This document shows, piece after piece, positions 34,956-44,000 of a DNA stretch of 64,000 bases. The first letter of the stretch is position 1, and each line of letters opens with the position of its first letter. The notes under the pieces were generated by a model. It was not told the origin of the DNA. It did not search any database and worked only from the letters and a program-made list of their open reading frames with translations. The stretch comes from Promicromonospora sp. MEB111 (GTDB taxonomy: Bacteria > Actinomycetota > Actinomycetes > Actinomycetales > Cellulomonadaceae): positions 62,001-126,000 of the forward strand of contig NZ_JARVSD010000019.1 of NCBI RefSeq assembly GCF_030209445.1. The letters run 5' to 3'. A program made the position numbers and the translations under genes.

Positions 34956-35906
34956 ATGAGAGCCATCGGAATGACGACATTCGGCGGACCAGACGTCCTG
35001 CGCGAGCTCGACCACCCCGAGCCGGAGGTGGGTGACGATGAGGTACGGATCCACGTGGCGGCCGTGACCGTCAACAACGGCGACCTCAGGATGCGCCGCG
35101 GCGAGGTGCACCAGCTTCGCCACGACGCCCCGTGGGTCCCGGGGATGGAGGCCGCGGGGGTCGTCGACGCCGTCGGAACGCGGGCTGCGGACCGGTTCCG
35201 CGTCGGCGAGGCGGTCACGGCACACGTGTGGCCGATCGACCCACGCGGTGGCGCCTACGCGGAGCTCACCGTCGCCGACATGAACCGTGTGGTGCGCACA
35301 CCCCACGGCGCCTCGATCGCGCAGGCGGCGACCCTGCCGATGAACGGTCTGACCGCCTACCAGACCGTCGAGGCGATGGGGCTCGAGCGGCCGGGCACGG
35401 TGGCCGTGATCGGCGCCGCGGGCGCGGTCGGCGGCTACATCGTGCAGCTCGCCGTCGCCGCCGGGCACCGCGTGGTCGCGGACGCCGCGGACACGGACCG
35501 GGCGCTGGTCGAGAGCCTCGGCGCGCACGTCGTCGTCCCGCGCGGGGACGGTGTGGTCGACGCGATCCGTGCGGCGGTCGGCGAGGTGGACGCCGTCGCC
35601 CTGGCAGCCATGCCCACGCTCGATGTCGCGGAGATCGTCCGCCCCGGTGGTGCCGTGGCGTCCGTCGTCGGGTTCGGCGATCCCGGCCAGGTCATGGCCG
35701 CGCGCCGCCGTCGCGTCCGGCTCGCTCCCGTGGTGGTGGACGCCATCGCCGAGCCGGCACCGATGCTCCGGCACCTCGGCGAGCTCACCGAGCGCGGCGA
35801 GATCACGCTACGGGTCGCGGACGAGCTCCCGGCCGAGGACGCATCCGAAGCCCATCGCCGTCTGGAGTCGGGCGGCGTCCGCGGGAGGATCGTCCTCAGG
35901 TTCTGA
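34956..35906 (+). CDS. Zinc-independent MDR (quinone oxidoreductase-type) reductase
   Basis: 316-residue NADPH-dependent medium-chain reductase. GroES-like N-domain (MRAIGMTTFGGPDVLRELDHPEPEVGDDEVRIHV), nucleotide motif AVIGAAGAVGGYIVQLAVAAGHRVVA and C-terminal LRVADELPAEDASEAHRRLESGGVRGRIVLRF are typical of QOR. The zinc ligands of alcohol dehydrogenases are absent. GAGGAA lies about 7 nt before ATG 34956. 80 bp after the TetR gene, same strand, so possibly in the same operon; no palindrome of the 33.6-kb type precedes it. Its 3' end overlaps a pseudogene tail. Confidence 0.92.
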   Translation: MRAIGMTTFGGPDVLRELDHPEPEVGDDEVRIHVAAVTVNNGDLRMRRGEVHQLRHDAPWVPGMEAAGVVDAVGTRAADRFRVGEAVTAHVWPIDPRGGAYAELTVADMNRVVRTPHGASIAQAATLPMNGLTAYQTVEAMGLERPGTVAVIGAAGAVGGYIVQLAVAAGHRVVADAADTDRALVESLGAHVVVPRGDGVVDAIRAAVGEVDAVALAAMPTLDVAEIVRPGGAVASVVGFGDPGQVMAARRRRVRLAPVVVDAIAEPAPMLRHLGELTERGEITLRVADELPAEDASEAHRRLESGGVRGRIVLRF

Positions 35907-36268
35907 GGCGGTGCCGCGATCCAGGAGTGGGCCCGGCGCCGGGCCGGCCCACTCCCGGGCCGCCGAAAGGCCACGGAGGCTGCTGGGCGCGTACCAGCTC
36001 GACCACCGGTATCAGCCGGTCGGTCATGCTCTGGTACCCAGCGAACTGCGGCTGGACGGCGGACTGCTTTGGCGAGGTACTCCTCGCTTCCGCCCTTGCT
36101 GGCGAAGGCGAGGATGCGGCCGTTCTCACCTAAGTGGACCAGGGGCGTGATCCGCTCCTTGACGGACTTGGCGCCGACGTTGTGCACCAGGACCAGAGGC
36201 TTGTCCGCGAAGACGCCTCCGGCGCGGCCGCCGTTCGCACGAAACTCGGCGATCACGGTCTGGTTCAT
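35896..36268 (-). pseudogene. Decayed deazaflavin (F420)-dependent nitroreductase (Ddn/Rv3547-like)
   Basis: From ATG 36268 the N-terminus MNQTVIAEFRANGGRAGGVF then GAKSVKERITPLV and ILAFASKGG match the Ddn/DUF385 family. The homologous chain then jumps directly to its C-terminal part, KQSAVQPQFAGYQSMTDR, LIPVVELVRA, which is in a different minus-strand frame from about 36085 to 36000. So the middle (the PDWYHNL region and following beta strands) is deleted and the frame is shifted. The downstream frame runs on to 35896 without a native end. Non-functional remnant; base composition here is slightly less GC-rich than around it. Confidence 0.8.
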
Positions 36269-36361
36269 GGCATCGCGTCTCTGTCCCGGTTCGATAACGG
36301 CCCCCGAGCAGCGCGACCGTGATGTGCTCTCACCGTCGAGGTTCATGGATGATGACTGCTC

Positions 36362-36652
36362 ATGGACGCCAGAAAGCCGCTGTCGGGTCTCTACGCCCCG
36401 ATGCCCGAGGTAGGCACGAAGAAGTTCTGCGTGTTCTGTCGCGAGCCGGTGACCCTGGAGCGGGCGGCGTCGGGGTGGCACTACTGGACGGCGGCCGGTG
36501 ACCCGGTGGACGGCGGCCGGCACTGCTACGGCGGCACGATGGGCAACGTCCACTCGCCGGCACTGCGCACCCTGCACCTGCCGCTGGCGGAGTCCGACGA
36601 CCAGAAGTGGGCCTGGCGGTACTCGCCGGAGGGCGAAGGCCGGTTGCAGTAG
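36362..36652 (+). CDS. Small hypothetical protein with a CxxC pair
   Basis: 96 residues, soluble. FCVFC near residue 23 and a later HCYGG suggest a metal site or small zinc ribbon, but only one clear CxxC is present. It is rich in Trp and Tyr (ASGWHYWTAAGDP). No domain recognised. It lies between the Ddn pseudogene and the SLC13 gene, with its start divergent from the pseudogene. A GATGATGAC stretch precedes the ATG, with no clear Shine-Dalgarno. Confidence 0.6.
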   Translation: MDARKPLSGLYAPMPEVGTKKFCVFCREPVTLERAASGWHYWTAAGDPVDGGRHCYGGTMGNVHSPALRTLHLPLAESDDQKWAWRYSPEGEGRLQ

Positions 36653-36678
36653 CACGCGTGCGCGACGTGCCCGCCGGC

Positions 36679-38274
36679 TCAGAACGGCCAGATCAGCGGC
36701 ACGTACCACACCGCCGCCGCGAGGAACACGAGGGCCAGCGGCAGGCCGAGACGCCAGTAGTCCCCGAACCGGTAGCCCCCGGGCTGCAGCACCATCAGGT
36801 TGACCGGTGTCGCGATCGGGGTGAGGAACGCGGCGGCCCCGACCACCGCGAGGGCCATCATGAACGGCTGCACGCTCACGTCGAGCGTCTGGGCGAACGA
36901 CACCGCGACCGGCGCCATGACGAGCACGGTCGCGACGTTCGAGATGAACTGGCCGAGCACGAGCGTGAGCGCGCACAGCGCCAGGAGCGCCAGATGTGGC
37001 GAGCCGCTGCCGGTGAGGCGCATCACGACGTCGGCCATCGCCTCGGCCGCGCCCGAGGACACGAACGCCGCCGACAAGGGGATGAGCGCGGCGATGAGGA
37101 TGACCGTGTCCCACGAGATCGCCCGGAGGCTCTGGGGAACGGTGAGCACCTTCAGCAGGACCAGCGCCCCCGCGGCGAGCAGCCCGACGATCACCGGAGG
37201 GACGGCGCCGGTCGCCAGGAGCCCGATCGTCGCGATCAGCACCCCCAGGCAGCGCCTCCAGCCGGTCCCGAGCGGCACGCTCCGCTGGAGGCTCTGCGAC
37301 GCCTCGACGGCGATGACGTCCGGTGACCGGGTGTAGCGGTGCAGCGCCTCCCACGGCCCGCGGACCAGGACGGAGTCACCGGCCTGCAACGACAGCGCTC
37401 CCGACGAGGCCGAGCCGTCGGAACCGGCCGAGGAGTCGCTGCCGCGGCGCAGCGCGACCACCACGAGATCCTCGTCCCGCGTGGTCATGCCCGGGCTGAC
37501 GCGCCGCCCGATCAGGGTCGAGCGCGGCGCGATGAGCACCTCGACGACTCCGGCCGTGTCCGTGAAGAGGCGGGCCGCGTCGAGCTCCGCGGTGTAGCTC
37601 TCCCGCCACGAACGCACCCGTTCGTGCGGGTCGGCCGCGACGTCGACCAGGTGCTCCGGGACCCGCTCCGGCAGGAGACGCTCGCCGAGGGTCACGACGA
37701 GGAGCATCGTGACCAGGACGAGCGGCAGGCCCACCAGCGCGAACTCGAAGTACCCGAACTCCCGGCCGCCCGACTCCGCGGCGACCTCGGAGACGATGAC
37801 GTTCACCGGGGTCCCGGTCAGCGTCAGCATCGACCCCGCGCTGGCGGCGAACGCCACGGGGACGAGCATCCTCGACGGCACGATGCCGGCCCGCGCGGCG
37901 GCGACGACGGCGACGGGCAGGAGCGCCGCGACGGCTCCGTTGATGCTGATGACCGCCGCGAGGAGCGCCGTGCCGCCGACCATCGCCACGAGCAGCCCGG
38001 CGCGCCCCCACGACGAGCACTTCTCGAGCTGCGTCCCGATCCACGCCGTGATCCCCGTCGTCGCCAGTGCCTCACCGAGCACGAACAACGTGGCGATGAA
38101 CAGGACGATCGGATCGCTGAAGCCGGACAGGGCCTCGCCCAGGTCGAGCACGCCGGTCGCCCACAACGCGACCGGCACGAACAGCGCGACGATCACGAGC
38201 GGCACCCGGTTGGTCGCGAAGCCGAGCACCGCCAGCGACAGGATCACGAGGGTCGCGACCAGGGGGTCGATCAT
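36679..38274 (-). CDS. SLC13/DASS-family anion permease with RCK-C (TrkA-C) insert
   Basis: 531 residues: two membrane bundles of about five or six helices separated by a cytosolic region (about 215-330). FALVGLPLVLVTMLLVV precedes it and it contains TrkA-C-like segments (TLIGRRVSPGMTTRDEDLVVVALRRG, LQAGDSVLVRGPWEALH). The first half has INGAVAALLPVAVV and TGTPVNVIV; the second has SNVATVLVMAPVAVSFA and IATPVNLMV, the paired sodium/substrate motifs of DASS transporters (sulfate or dicarboxylates). ATG 38274. Divergent from the RclA-like gene across 120 bp. Confidence 0.9.
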   Translation of the reverse strand: MIDPLVATLVILSLAVLGFATNRVPLVIVALFVPVALWATGVLDLGEALSGFSDPIVLFIATLFVLGEALATTGITAWIGTQLEKCSSWGRAGLLVAMVGGTALLAAVISINGAVAALLPVAVVAAARAGIVPSRMLVPVAFAASAGSMLTLTGTPVNVIVSEVAAESGGREFGYFEFALVGLPLVLVTMLLVVTLGERLLPERVPEHLVDVAADPHERVRSWRESYTAELDAARLFTDTAGVVEVLIAPRSTLIGRRVSPGMTTRDEDLVVVALRRGSDSSAGSDGSASSGALSLQAGDSVLVRGPWEALHRYTRSPDVIAVEASQSLQRSVPLGTGWRRCLGVLIATIGLLATGAVPPVIVGLLAAGALVLLKVLTVPQSLRAISWDTVILIAALIPLSAAFVSSGAAEAMADVVMRLTGSGSPHLALLALCALTLVLGQFISNVATVLVMAPVAVSFAQTLDVSVQPFMMALAVVGAAAFLTPIATPVNLMVLQPGGYRFGDYWRLGLPLALVFLAAAVWYVPLIWPF

Positions 38275-38394
38275 GCCTGTCCCGTCGGTCGAGGGTGTCG
38301 TTGCACGAGCCCCATCGTCGCACCCGGCCGGACGGGACGGGCGGGCCGGGACGCCGCGCTGGTCGTGATCCGGGCCACCCGGCAAGATCGACGC

Positions 38395-39870
38395 ATGACC
38401 AACCTCGCTGACGAGTCCGTGACGACCCGGTCCGCCGAGCTCGACGTCGACCTCGCGGTGGTCGGCTTCGGCAAGGGCGGCAAGACCCTCGCGGCCACCA
38501 TGGCCCGCCACGGCAGCCGGGTCGCGATGATCGAGCAGTCCGACCGCATGTACGGCGGGACGTGCATCAACATCGGGTGCGTCCCCACCAAGGCCCTCGT
38601 GCACGACGCCGAGAACGGCTCGGCCGACGTCCCCGGTCCGGACCGGTACCGTCGCGCCGCGGAGCGCACCGACGCCCTGACCACGCTGTTGCGCGGCAAG
38701 AACTTCGCGATGCTCGACACCCTCGACACCGTGACCGTCATCACCGGCACCGCGGCCTTCGCGGACCCCCACACCCTGGTCGTCACGGCCGGCGACGACA
38801 CCCTGCGGGTCACCGCGCGGACGATCGTCGTCAACACCGGCGCCGATCCCGAGCTCCCGCCGGTCCCGGGACTGCGCGAGAGCGAGCGCGTGGTCACCAG
38901 CACCCAGCTGCTCGCCCGCACCGAACGGCCCGACGAGCTCGTCGTCCTCGGCGGCGGGTACGTCGCCGTCGAGTTCGCGTCGATGCACGCCGCGTTCGGC
39001 GCGCGCGTGACCCTCCTCGCCCGGGGGCCGCGCATCCTGCGGGCCGAGGACGACGACGTCGTCGCCACCGCCACCGAGATCCTGACCGACGCGGGCGTCA
39101 CGATCCGCACGGGAGCCACGGTCACCGGCGTCGCCGACGAGGACGGCGTCGCCGTCGTCAGCTACACCGATCAGGCAGGCGGGCCGCAGACGGTCCGGGG
39201 CGACACGGTGCTCGCCGCCCTGGGACGTCGTCCGCACACCGCCGGTCTCGGTCTCGACGCCGCCGGGATCCGGACGGACGCCCGCGGCGCCGTCGTGGTC
39301 GACGAGCACCTGCGCACCACCCAGCCGCACGTCTACGCGGTCGGTGACGTCAACGGCGGGCCGCAGTACACCTATGTCTCGCTCGACGACCACCGGATCG
39401 TGCTCGACCACCTCACCGGGGAGGGCCACCGCACCACCACGGACCGCAGGGCCGTCGCCTCCGCGCTCTTCATGACCCCGCCCCTGGCGCGGGTCGGCCT
39501 CACCGAGGCCGAGGCCCGCGCGTCGGGCCGCCCGCTCCTCGTCGCCCGGAGGCGGGTCGCCGACATGGCGACCGTGCCCCGGGCGCGCATCGTCCACGAT
39601 CCGCGGGGCGTCATGAAGGCGGTCGTCGACGCCGAGACCGATCAGATCCTCGGCGTCACGATGCTCAGCCACGACGCCCACGAGACGATCAACACGGTCG
39701 CGCTCGCCATGCGCCACGGCGTGACGGCCGGCGAGCTGCGCGACGAGATCTACACCCACCCGTCCATGACCGAGGCCCTCAACGACCTGTTCGCCAACCT
39801 CCGGCCGGTCGAGGACCCGGTCGACGACGGTGCGCCCGGCCGGTCACACGGACCGGCCGGGACCGAGTGA
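38395..39870 (+). CDS. rclA: RclA-like FAD/NAD(P)H disulfide oxidoreductase
   Basis: 491 residues in the class I pyridine-nucleotide disulfide oxidoreductase family. VVGFGKGGKTLAATMARHG binds FAD, MYGGTCINIGCVPTKALVHDA holds the CxxxxC redox pair, and VVLGGGYVAVEFAS binds NAD(P)H. VGDVNGGPQYTYVSLDDHR and VFMTPP-like ALFMTPPLARVGLTEAEAR are diagnostic of RclA rather than of lipoamide or glutathione reductases. E. coli RclA counters hypochlorous/hypothiocyanous acid and reduces copper. An N-terminal extension of about 15 residues is present. ATG 38395 follows CAAGAT by 6 nt. Confidence 0.88.
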   Translation: MTNLADESVTTRSAELDVDLAVVGFGKGGKTLAATMARHGSRVAMIEQSDRMYGGTCINIGCVPTKALVHDAENGSADVPGPDRYRRAAERTDALTTLLRGKNFAMLDTLDTVTVITGTAAFADPHTLVVTAGDDTLRVTARTIVVNTGADPELPPVPGLRESERVVTSTQLLARTERPDELVVLGGGYVAVEFASMHAAFGARVTLLARGPRILRAEDDDVVATATEILTDAGVTIRTGATVTGVADEDGVAVVSYTDQAGGPQTVRGDTVLAALGRRPHTAGLGLDAAGIRTDARGAVVVDEHLRTTQPHVYAVGDVNGGPQYTYVSLDDHRIVLDHLTGEGHRTTTDRRAVASALFMTPPLARVGLTEAEARASGRPLLVARRRVADMATVPRARIVHDPRGVMKAVVDAETDQILGVTMLSHDAHETINTVALAMRHGVTAGELRDEIYTHPSMTEALNDLFANLRPVEDPVDDGAPGRSHGPAGTE

Positions 39871-40572
39871 TCACCGCGGGACGTATCCCAGCGACGACGC
39901 TGCGCCGTCACCCCGGGTCCCGGCGGGGACCAGCGTGAGCACCAGCGCGTCCGCCGCGTCCATGGATGCGGCTCCGCCGTCCGGGCCACGTGGGGCCTGT
40001 GCCTCGGCCAGGAGGTTGCCCGGGCCCTGGGCGACCACGTAGGCCCGCTCGACGGTGCACGGCGTGCCCAGCACCACCTTGGCGTCGCCCTCGCCCGTCA
40101 GCGTGGTCCTGTTCGCCGTGTCCGCCTGCCACGGCAGCGCCGTGCAGGAGGACGCCCCGCTCGCCGAGGAGTCGACGTCGAGGACGGCGAGCGCTCCGGA
40201 GGGCCGTTCGAGGTACCTCGGCGCCGTGATGCCGGGGGCCTCGGCCAGCGCCGGAACGAGGCCGTCCGCGCCGGCCGGGTCGGCCGTCGGGCCGACCACC
40301 GCGTCGACGACGACGCGGACGCGTGCGGCGCCGGATACGAGCACGAGCCGGTCGGGCGTCTCGGTGACGATCGACCACCCGCCGGCGGCCAGCTCGCCGC
40401 TGTCCAGTGCGGCGCGGCCGCCCAGCACGAGCCTCGGCCCGTTCGTCTCCTCGTCCTCCAGGGGCCGTGCGGTGGCCGGTGCGCCCAGCGCGAGCGTCGC
40501 GGCGCCCACCGCGGCGAGCATGCCCGCCAGCAGGCCGGCGCGACGCGTGTCCCGAGGGTTCTGTCCAGTCAT
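39871..40572 (-). CDS. Secreted protein of unknown function
   Basis: 233 residues. A signal peptide (RRAGLLAGMLAAVGAATLALGAPATARP) precedes an acidic soluble domain of beta character with two Cys (SSCTALP and GTPCTVERAYVVAQ), probably a disulfide. No known family recognised. ATG 40572 is supported by GAAGGAA 8-9 nt upstream. Convergent and immediately abutting rclA (stop codons adjacent), and divergent from the large LuxR-type regulator, which may control it. Confidence 0.72.
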   Translation of the reverse strand: MTGQNPRDTRRAGLLAGMLAAVGAATLALGAPATARPLEDEETNGPRLVLGGRAALDSGELAAGGWSIVTETPDRLVLVSGAARVRVVVDAVVGPTADPAGADGLVPALAEAPGITAPRYLERPSGALAVLDVDSSASGASSCTALPWQADTANRTTLTGEGDAKVVLGTPCTVERAYVVAQGPGNLLAEAQAPRGPDGGAASMDAADALVLTLVPAGTRGDGAASSLGYVPR

Positions 40573-40687
40573 GGTTCCGTTCCTTCGTGATCGGACCCCT
40601 CCCGACGGAGCCCTGGTACGAGCGACGCTAGGAGCGGGCGCGAGACGGGACATGACCGGAACGGACCATCTTCGAGGGCCGGCGCAC

Positions 40688-40705
40688 ATGGTCAGATCTG
40701 ACCAT
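40688..40705. promoter_or_regulatory. Perfect 18-bp palindrome upstream of the LuxR-type gene
   Basis: ATGGTCAGATCTGACCAT is fully symmetrical and ends 23 bp before the predicted -10 TAACGT (40729-40734) of the LuxR-type gene, whose -35 region (about 40706-40711) is not consensus. It sits between this gene and the divergent secreted protein, as an activator or autoregulation site would. Confidence 0.7.
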
Positions 40706-40741
40706 CGACCCGTTCGAGCGCCCCGGCGTAACGTTGCTGAC

Positions 40742-43660
40742 GTGGCCGGTTGGTCGGCGCAGGAGCAGCCGCACCGCGGCGAGGCGGCTCGGGGCCGGTT
40801 CGTCGGGCGCCGGGCCGAGCGCGCCCAGCTCCAGGAGGCCTGGGCGGCGGCGCGCGCCGGGTCGCGCCAGGTCAGGTTCGTGGGCGGCGAGCCGGGGGCC
40901 GGGAAGTCGCGCCTCCTGACCCAGCTCGCGGCCGAGCTGCCGCGTGACGGGGTGACGGTGCTCACCGGCGCGTGCCCGAGCACGCTCGCGTCACCCTACG
41001 AGCCGTTCGTGGCCCCGGCCGCCGCGATGCGGGCGGCGATCGCCGACGGCGCGCTCCCGCTGGCCCGCCCGTCGCCCGACGAGCAGGCCGTGGCGGGCAC
41101 GGTCGCGCTCCTGGGCACGGTCGTGGGCGAGCGTCCGGCAGGCCGCGCGTCCCGCCGCGACCTGCTCGACGCGGTCGTCACCTCGGTGCGTTCGGCGGCC
41201 GCCGTCGAGCCGCTCGTGCTGCTGCTCGACGACGTGCACTGGGCGGGCGAGACCGCCTGGGAGCTGCTCTCGTACCTCGTGGAGCAGACGGCGGACCTCC
41301 GGCTGCTTCTCGTGGCGACCCACCGCGTGACCGCGACCGACCGGACCGACCACCTCGTGAACCATGTGGCCCGCCTCTACCGGCTCGACGGTGTGCGCCG
41401 CGTCGACCTGCCGCCGCTCGCCGCGGCGGACGTCGAGGAGTATCTCCAGAAGGAGGCGAACGTGCCGGCCGCGCTGGCCCGGACCGCCGCCGTGGACCTG
41501 CGCGAGCGCACCGGCGGCAACGCGTACTTCGTCCGCGAGCTCGTGCAGACCCTCGCGGCGGAGGGCCCCGCCGGGTTCGTGCAGCCGGGCGGGCGGATGC
41601 CGCCGTCGGTACAGGACGCGGTCGAGGCACGGCTGGGCGCGCTGGACGCCGAGGCGCGGGGGACGGTCGAGCGTGCGGCCGTCATCGGCGACGTCGTGGA
41701 CGTGGACCTGCTGGTCGCCGCGGGCGAGACCCAGCCCGAGGCGGCGCTCGGTCACCTCGACGCCGCGGTCGACGCCTACCTGCTCGAACCGGTCGACGAC
41801 GCGCCGACCGCCGTCCGCTTCCGGCACGCCATCACGCGGGACGTCGTGCTCGGCGCGATGCCGTCCGCCCGCCGTACGGTCCTCCACCTGCGGGTCGCCC
41901 GCGCGCTCGAGGCGCGCGGCGGCCGGGGCGCCGCTCATGCGGCCCAGGTGGCCCACCACTTCGAGGCGGCCTATGTGCTGGGCCATCGCGCGGAGGCCGT
42001 GCGCTACCTGCGCCTCGCCGCCGTCCTGGCGGCGGAGGGCCTGGCGCACGACGAGGCCGCCGACCTCTACGAGCGCGCCGCGGCGATCGACGACGACAGG
42101 GCGCGGGCCGACGACGCCACCCTGCTCGCCTCCCGGGAGCGCATGCTGACCGGCGCGTTCGTACGGTCGCGGGCGCTCGCGGAGCCGGTCGCGGACGACG
42201 CGGCGTCCGCGCACAGGCTCCGGGCCGCCGTGCAGTACGAGGACGCCAACTGGCGGACCAACGTCGCCGGGGGCAGGTCGGTCGCGCTGCTGCGTGCCGC
42301 ACTCGACTCGTCGGACGACCAGGACGAGGAGCTCCGGATCCGCGCGAAGGCGGGCCTGGGCCGCGCGCTCGCCTTCGACGGCGAGGACGAGCCGGGCCGT
42401 GTGCTGTTCGAGCGCTCGATCACGCGTGCCCGCGAGCTCGGGGGCGATGACCTGCTCGGGGATGTCCTGGTCGCCTCGCTCGTCCTCGGCAGCGCCGTCA
42501 CCGACGCCGACGTCAAGCTCGGCCGTGCGATCGAGCTGTCCGAGCTCTGCCTGCGAACCCATGACCTCTTGCGCCTGGGCCCGGCGGCCTCGTACCGCAC
42601 GCTGCTCGGCTACCAGCGCGGGGACACTGCTGTCGTCCGGGCAGGTCTCACCGACCTGCGCCTGGCGGTCGAGAGCACCCACCAGCGCTACTTCGGCTAC
42701 CTCGCGGGCTGCGTGGACTTCTCGGACCACCTGGCCGCCGGACGCCTGGCACGAGCGGCCCAGGTGTCGGAGGCGCTGCTCGAGATCGGCCATGCCGTGG
42801 AGCTCGACGAGCACGTGGGCCCTGACGGCCAGTACGGCGTGCAGCAGTTCGTGCTCCGCCGGGAGCGGGGTGAGCTGGACGAGGTCCGCGGGCTCGTCAG
42901 CGGCGACGACGACTTCGGCGGACGGTGGGTGCCCGGCCTGCTCGCGCTCTACACCGAGCTCGGGATGCACGACGCCGCGCGCCGCGCGCTGTGGTGGCTG
43001 ATCGAGTCCGGGACGGCCGAGTCGTCACCCGGTACCCGCGCGGGCGTCCTGGCGTTCCTGTCCGACGCGGCGGTCGCGCTCGGCGACCTGGAGGCGGCCC
43101 GGGTGGTGCGCACCGCGCTCGCACCCTACGCCGGGCTCAACATCATGTTCGGCTCGCTCGTCAGCGCGATGGGCAGCGCCGACCGCTACCTGGGCTCCCT
43201 CGACGCCCTGCTGGGCACGGAGGGCTGGGAGGCGGAGTTCGCGCGGGCGGAGGCGATGGACCGCGCGATGGGAGCGCACCTGCACGTGGCCCACACCCTG
43301 GCCGCGCACGTGGCGGCGCACCTCACGACGGGCGCGGACGGCTGCGACGTCGGGGCGCTCGCCGCCGAGGCGCGGCGCATCGCCACATCGGTGGGGTCAC
43401 GACGGGTGCTCCGCATGCTCGACGCCGCGCTCGGGGAGCCCGTCGGCGTCCGGGCGCGGCGCGCCGACGGGCTCACCGAACGTGAGATCGAGGTGCTGCG
43501 GCTCGTGGCGCAGGGACTGAGCAACCGCGAGGTGGCGCGCTCGCTGGTCATCAGCGAGAACACGGCCGCCAACCACGTGCGCAGCATCCTGCTCAAGACG
43601 GGCTGCGAGAACCGGACCCGCGCCGCGCGGTACGCGGCGACCCAGGGCCTGCTCGACTGA
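40742..43660 (+). CDS. Large LuxR-family (LAL-type) ATPase transcriptional regulator
   Basis: 972 residues. Order: AAA/NACHT-like ATPase with Walker A GGEPGAGKSRL (near residue 45) and Walker B LVLLLDDVHWA (about 160); winged-helix/TPR-like helical middle (about 300-880); and C-terminal LuxR helix-turn-helix GLTEREIEVLRLVAQGLSNREVARSLVISENTAANHVRSIL. Such LAL/MalT-like regulators are signal-responsive activators. GTG 40742 is chosen because TAACGT ends 7 nt before it and the FVGR motif starts soon after; the frame is open far upstream without coding features. The target is plausibly the divergent secreted protein. Confidence 0.92.
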   Translation: MAGWSAQEQPHRGEAARGRFVGRRAERAQLQEAWAAARAGSRQVRFVGGEPGAGKSRLLTQLAAELPRDGVTVLTGACPSTLASPYEPFVAPAAAMRAAIADGALPLARPSPDEQAVAGTVALLGTVVGERPAGRASRRDLLDAVVTSVRSAAAVEPLVLLLDDVHWAGETAWELLSYLVEQTADLRLLLVATHRVTATDRTDHLVNHVARLYRLDGVRRVDLPPLAAADVEEYLQKEANVPAALARTAAVDLRERTGGNAYFVRELVQTLAAEGPAGFVQPGGRMPPSVQDAVEARLGALDAEARGTVERAAVIGDVVDVDLLVAAGETQPEAALGHLDAAVDAYLLEPVDDAPTAVRFRHAITRDVVLGAMPSARRTVLHLRVARALEARGGRGAAHAAQVAHHFEAAYVLGHRAEAVRYLRLAAVLAAEGLAHDEAADLYERAAAIDDDRARADDATLLASRERMLTGAFVRSRALAEPVADDAASAHRLRAAVQYEDANWRTNVAGGRSVALLRAALDSSDDQDEELRIRAKAGLGRALAFDGEDEPGRVLFERSITRARELGGDDLLGDVLVASLVLGSAVTDADVKLGRAIELSELCLRTHDLLRLGPAASYRTLLGYQRGDTAVVRAGLTDLRLAVESTHQRYFGYLAGCVDFSDHLAAGRLARAAQVSEALLEIGHAVELDEHVGPDGQYGVQQFVLRRERGELDEVRGLVSGDDDFGGRWVPGLLALYTELGMHDAARRALWWLIESGTAESSPGTRAGVLAFLSDAAVALGDLEAARVVRTALAPYAGLNIMFGSLVSAMGSADRYLGSLDALLGTEGWEAEFARAEAMDRAMGAHLHVAHTLAAHVAAHLTTGADGCDVGALAAEARRIATSVGSRRVLRMLDAALGEPVGVRARRADGLTEREIEVLRLVAQGLSNREVARSLVISENTAANHVRSILLKTGCENRTRAARYAATQGLLD

Positions 43661-43704
43661 CACGGAGGATGTCCGACGGCCGGGACCGTCGGACGGTCGA
43701 GCCC

Positions 43705-43977
43705 TCAGACGACCGGTTCGAGCGCACCGGACGGCAGGATCCGCCCGGCGACCTCGACCACCCGGTCCGCGGGGATCCCTGCCACCGCGGCGGCGCTCAG
43801 GATCAGCTCGGCGGTCGGCGCCTCGTAGAGGCAGTACGACTTGCGATGGTCGAGCGAGAGGAACGAGTACAGCCAGCGCACCCCCTCGTTGGCGTTGATC
43901 TCGTTGAGCTTGTCGAAGGCGCCCAGGTAGGGCTCGACGCGTTCCGCGTAGGTACGCTCGATGACATAGAGCGGCAC
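43705..43977 (-). CDS. DUF4242 (SCO4226-like nickel-binding) protein
   Basis: 90 residues with a ferredoxin-like fold: begins PLYVIERTYAERVEPY, has WLYSFLSLDHRKSYCLYEAPTAELILSAAAVAGIPADRVVEV. The family has a structurally characterised nickel-binding member in Streptomyces (SCO4226). GTG 43977 has a near-perfect Shine-Dalgarno AAGGAGGT 6 nt upstream. Convergent with the LuxR-type regulator, 44 bp apart. Confidence 0.85.
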   Translation of the reverse strand: MPLYVIERTYAERVEPYLGAFDKLNEINANEGVRWLYSFLSLDHRKSYCLYEAPTAELILSAAAVAGIPADRVVEVAGRILPSGALEPVV

Positions 43978-44000
43978 GATGGACCTCCTTCAGCCCGGTC

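Noticed and set aside
35435-37354. Very long minus-strand frame spanning the MDR gene, the Ddn relic and the SLC13 region
   Set aside because: It mixes antisense of the MDR gene with part of the relic and an out-of-frame reading of the permease; only 36268-36085 resembles a protein family.
40991-42970. 659-residue minus-strand frame inside the LuxR-type gene
   Set aside because: Composition typical of antisense (His/Arg/Val-rich) and no start context; the plus strand has Walker and helix-turn-helix motifs.
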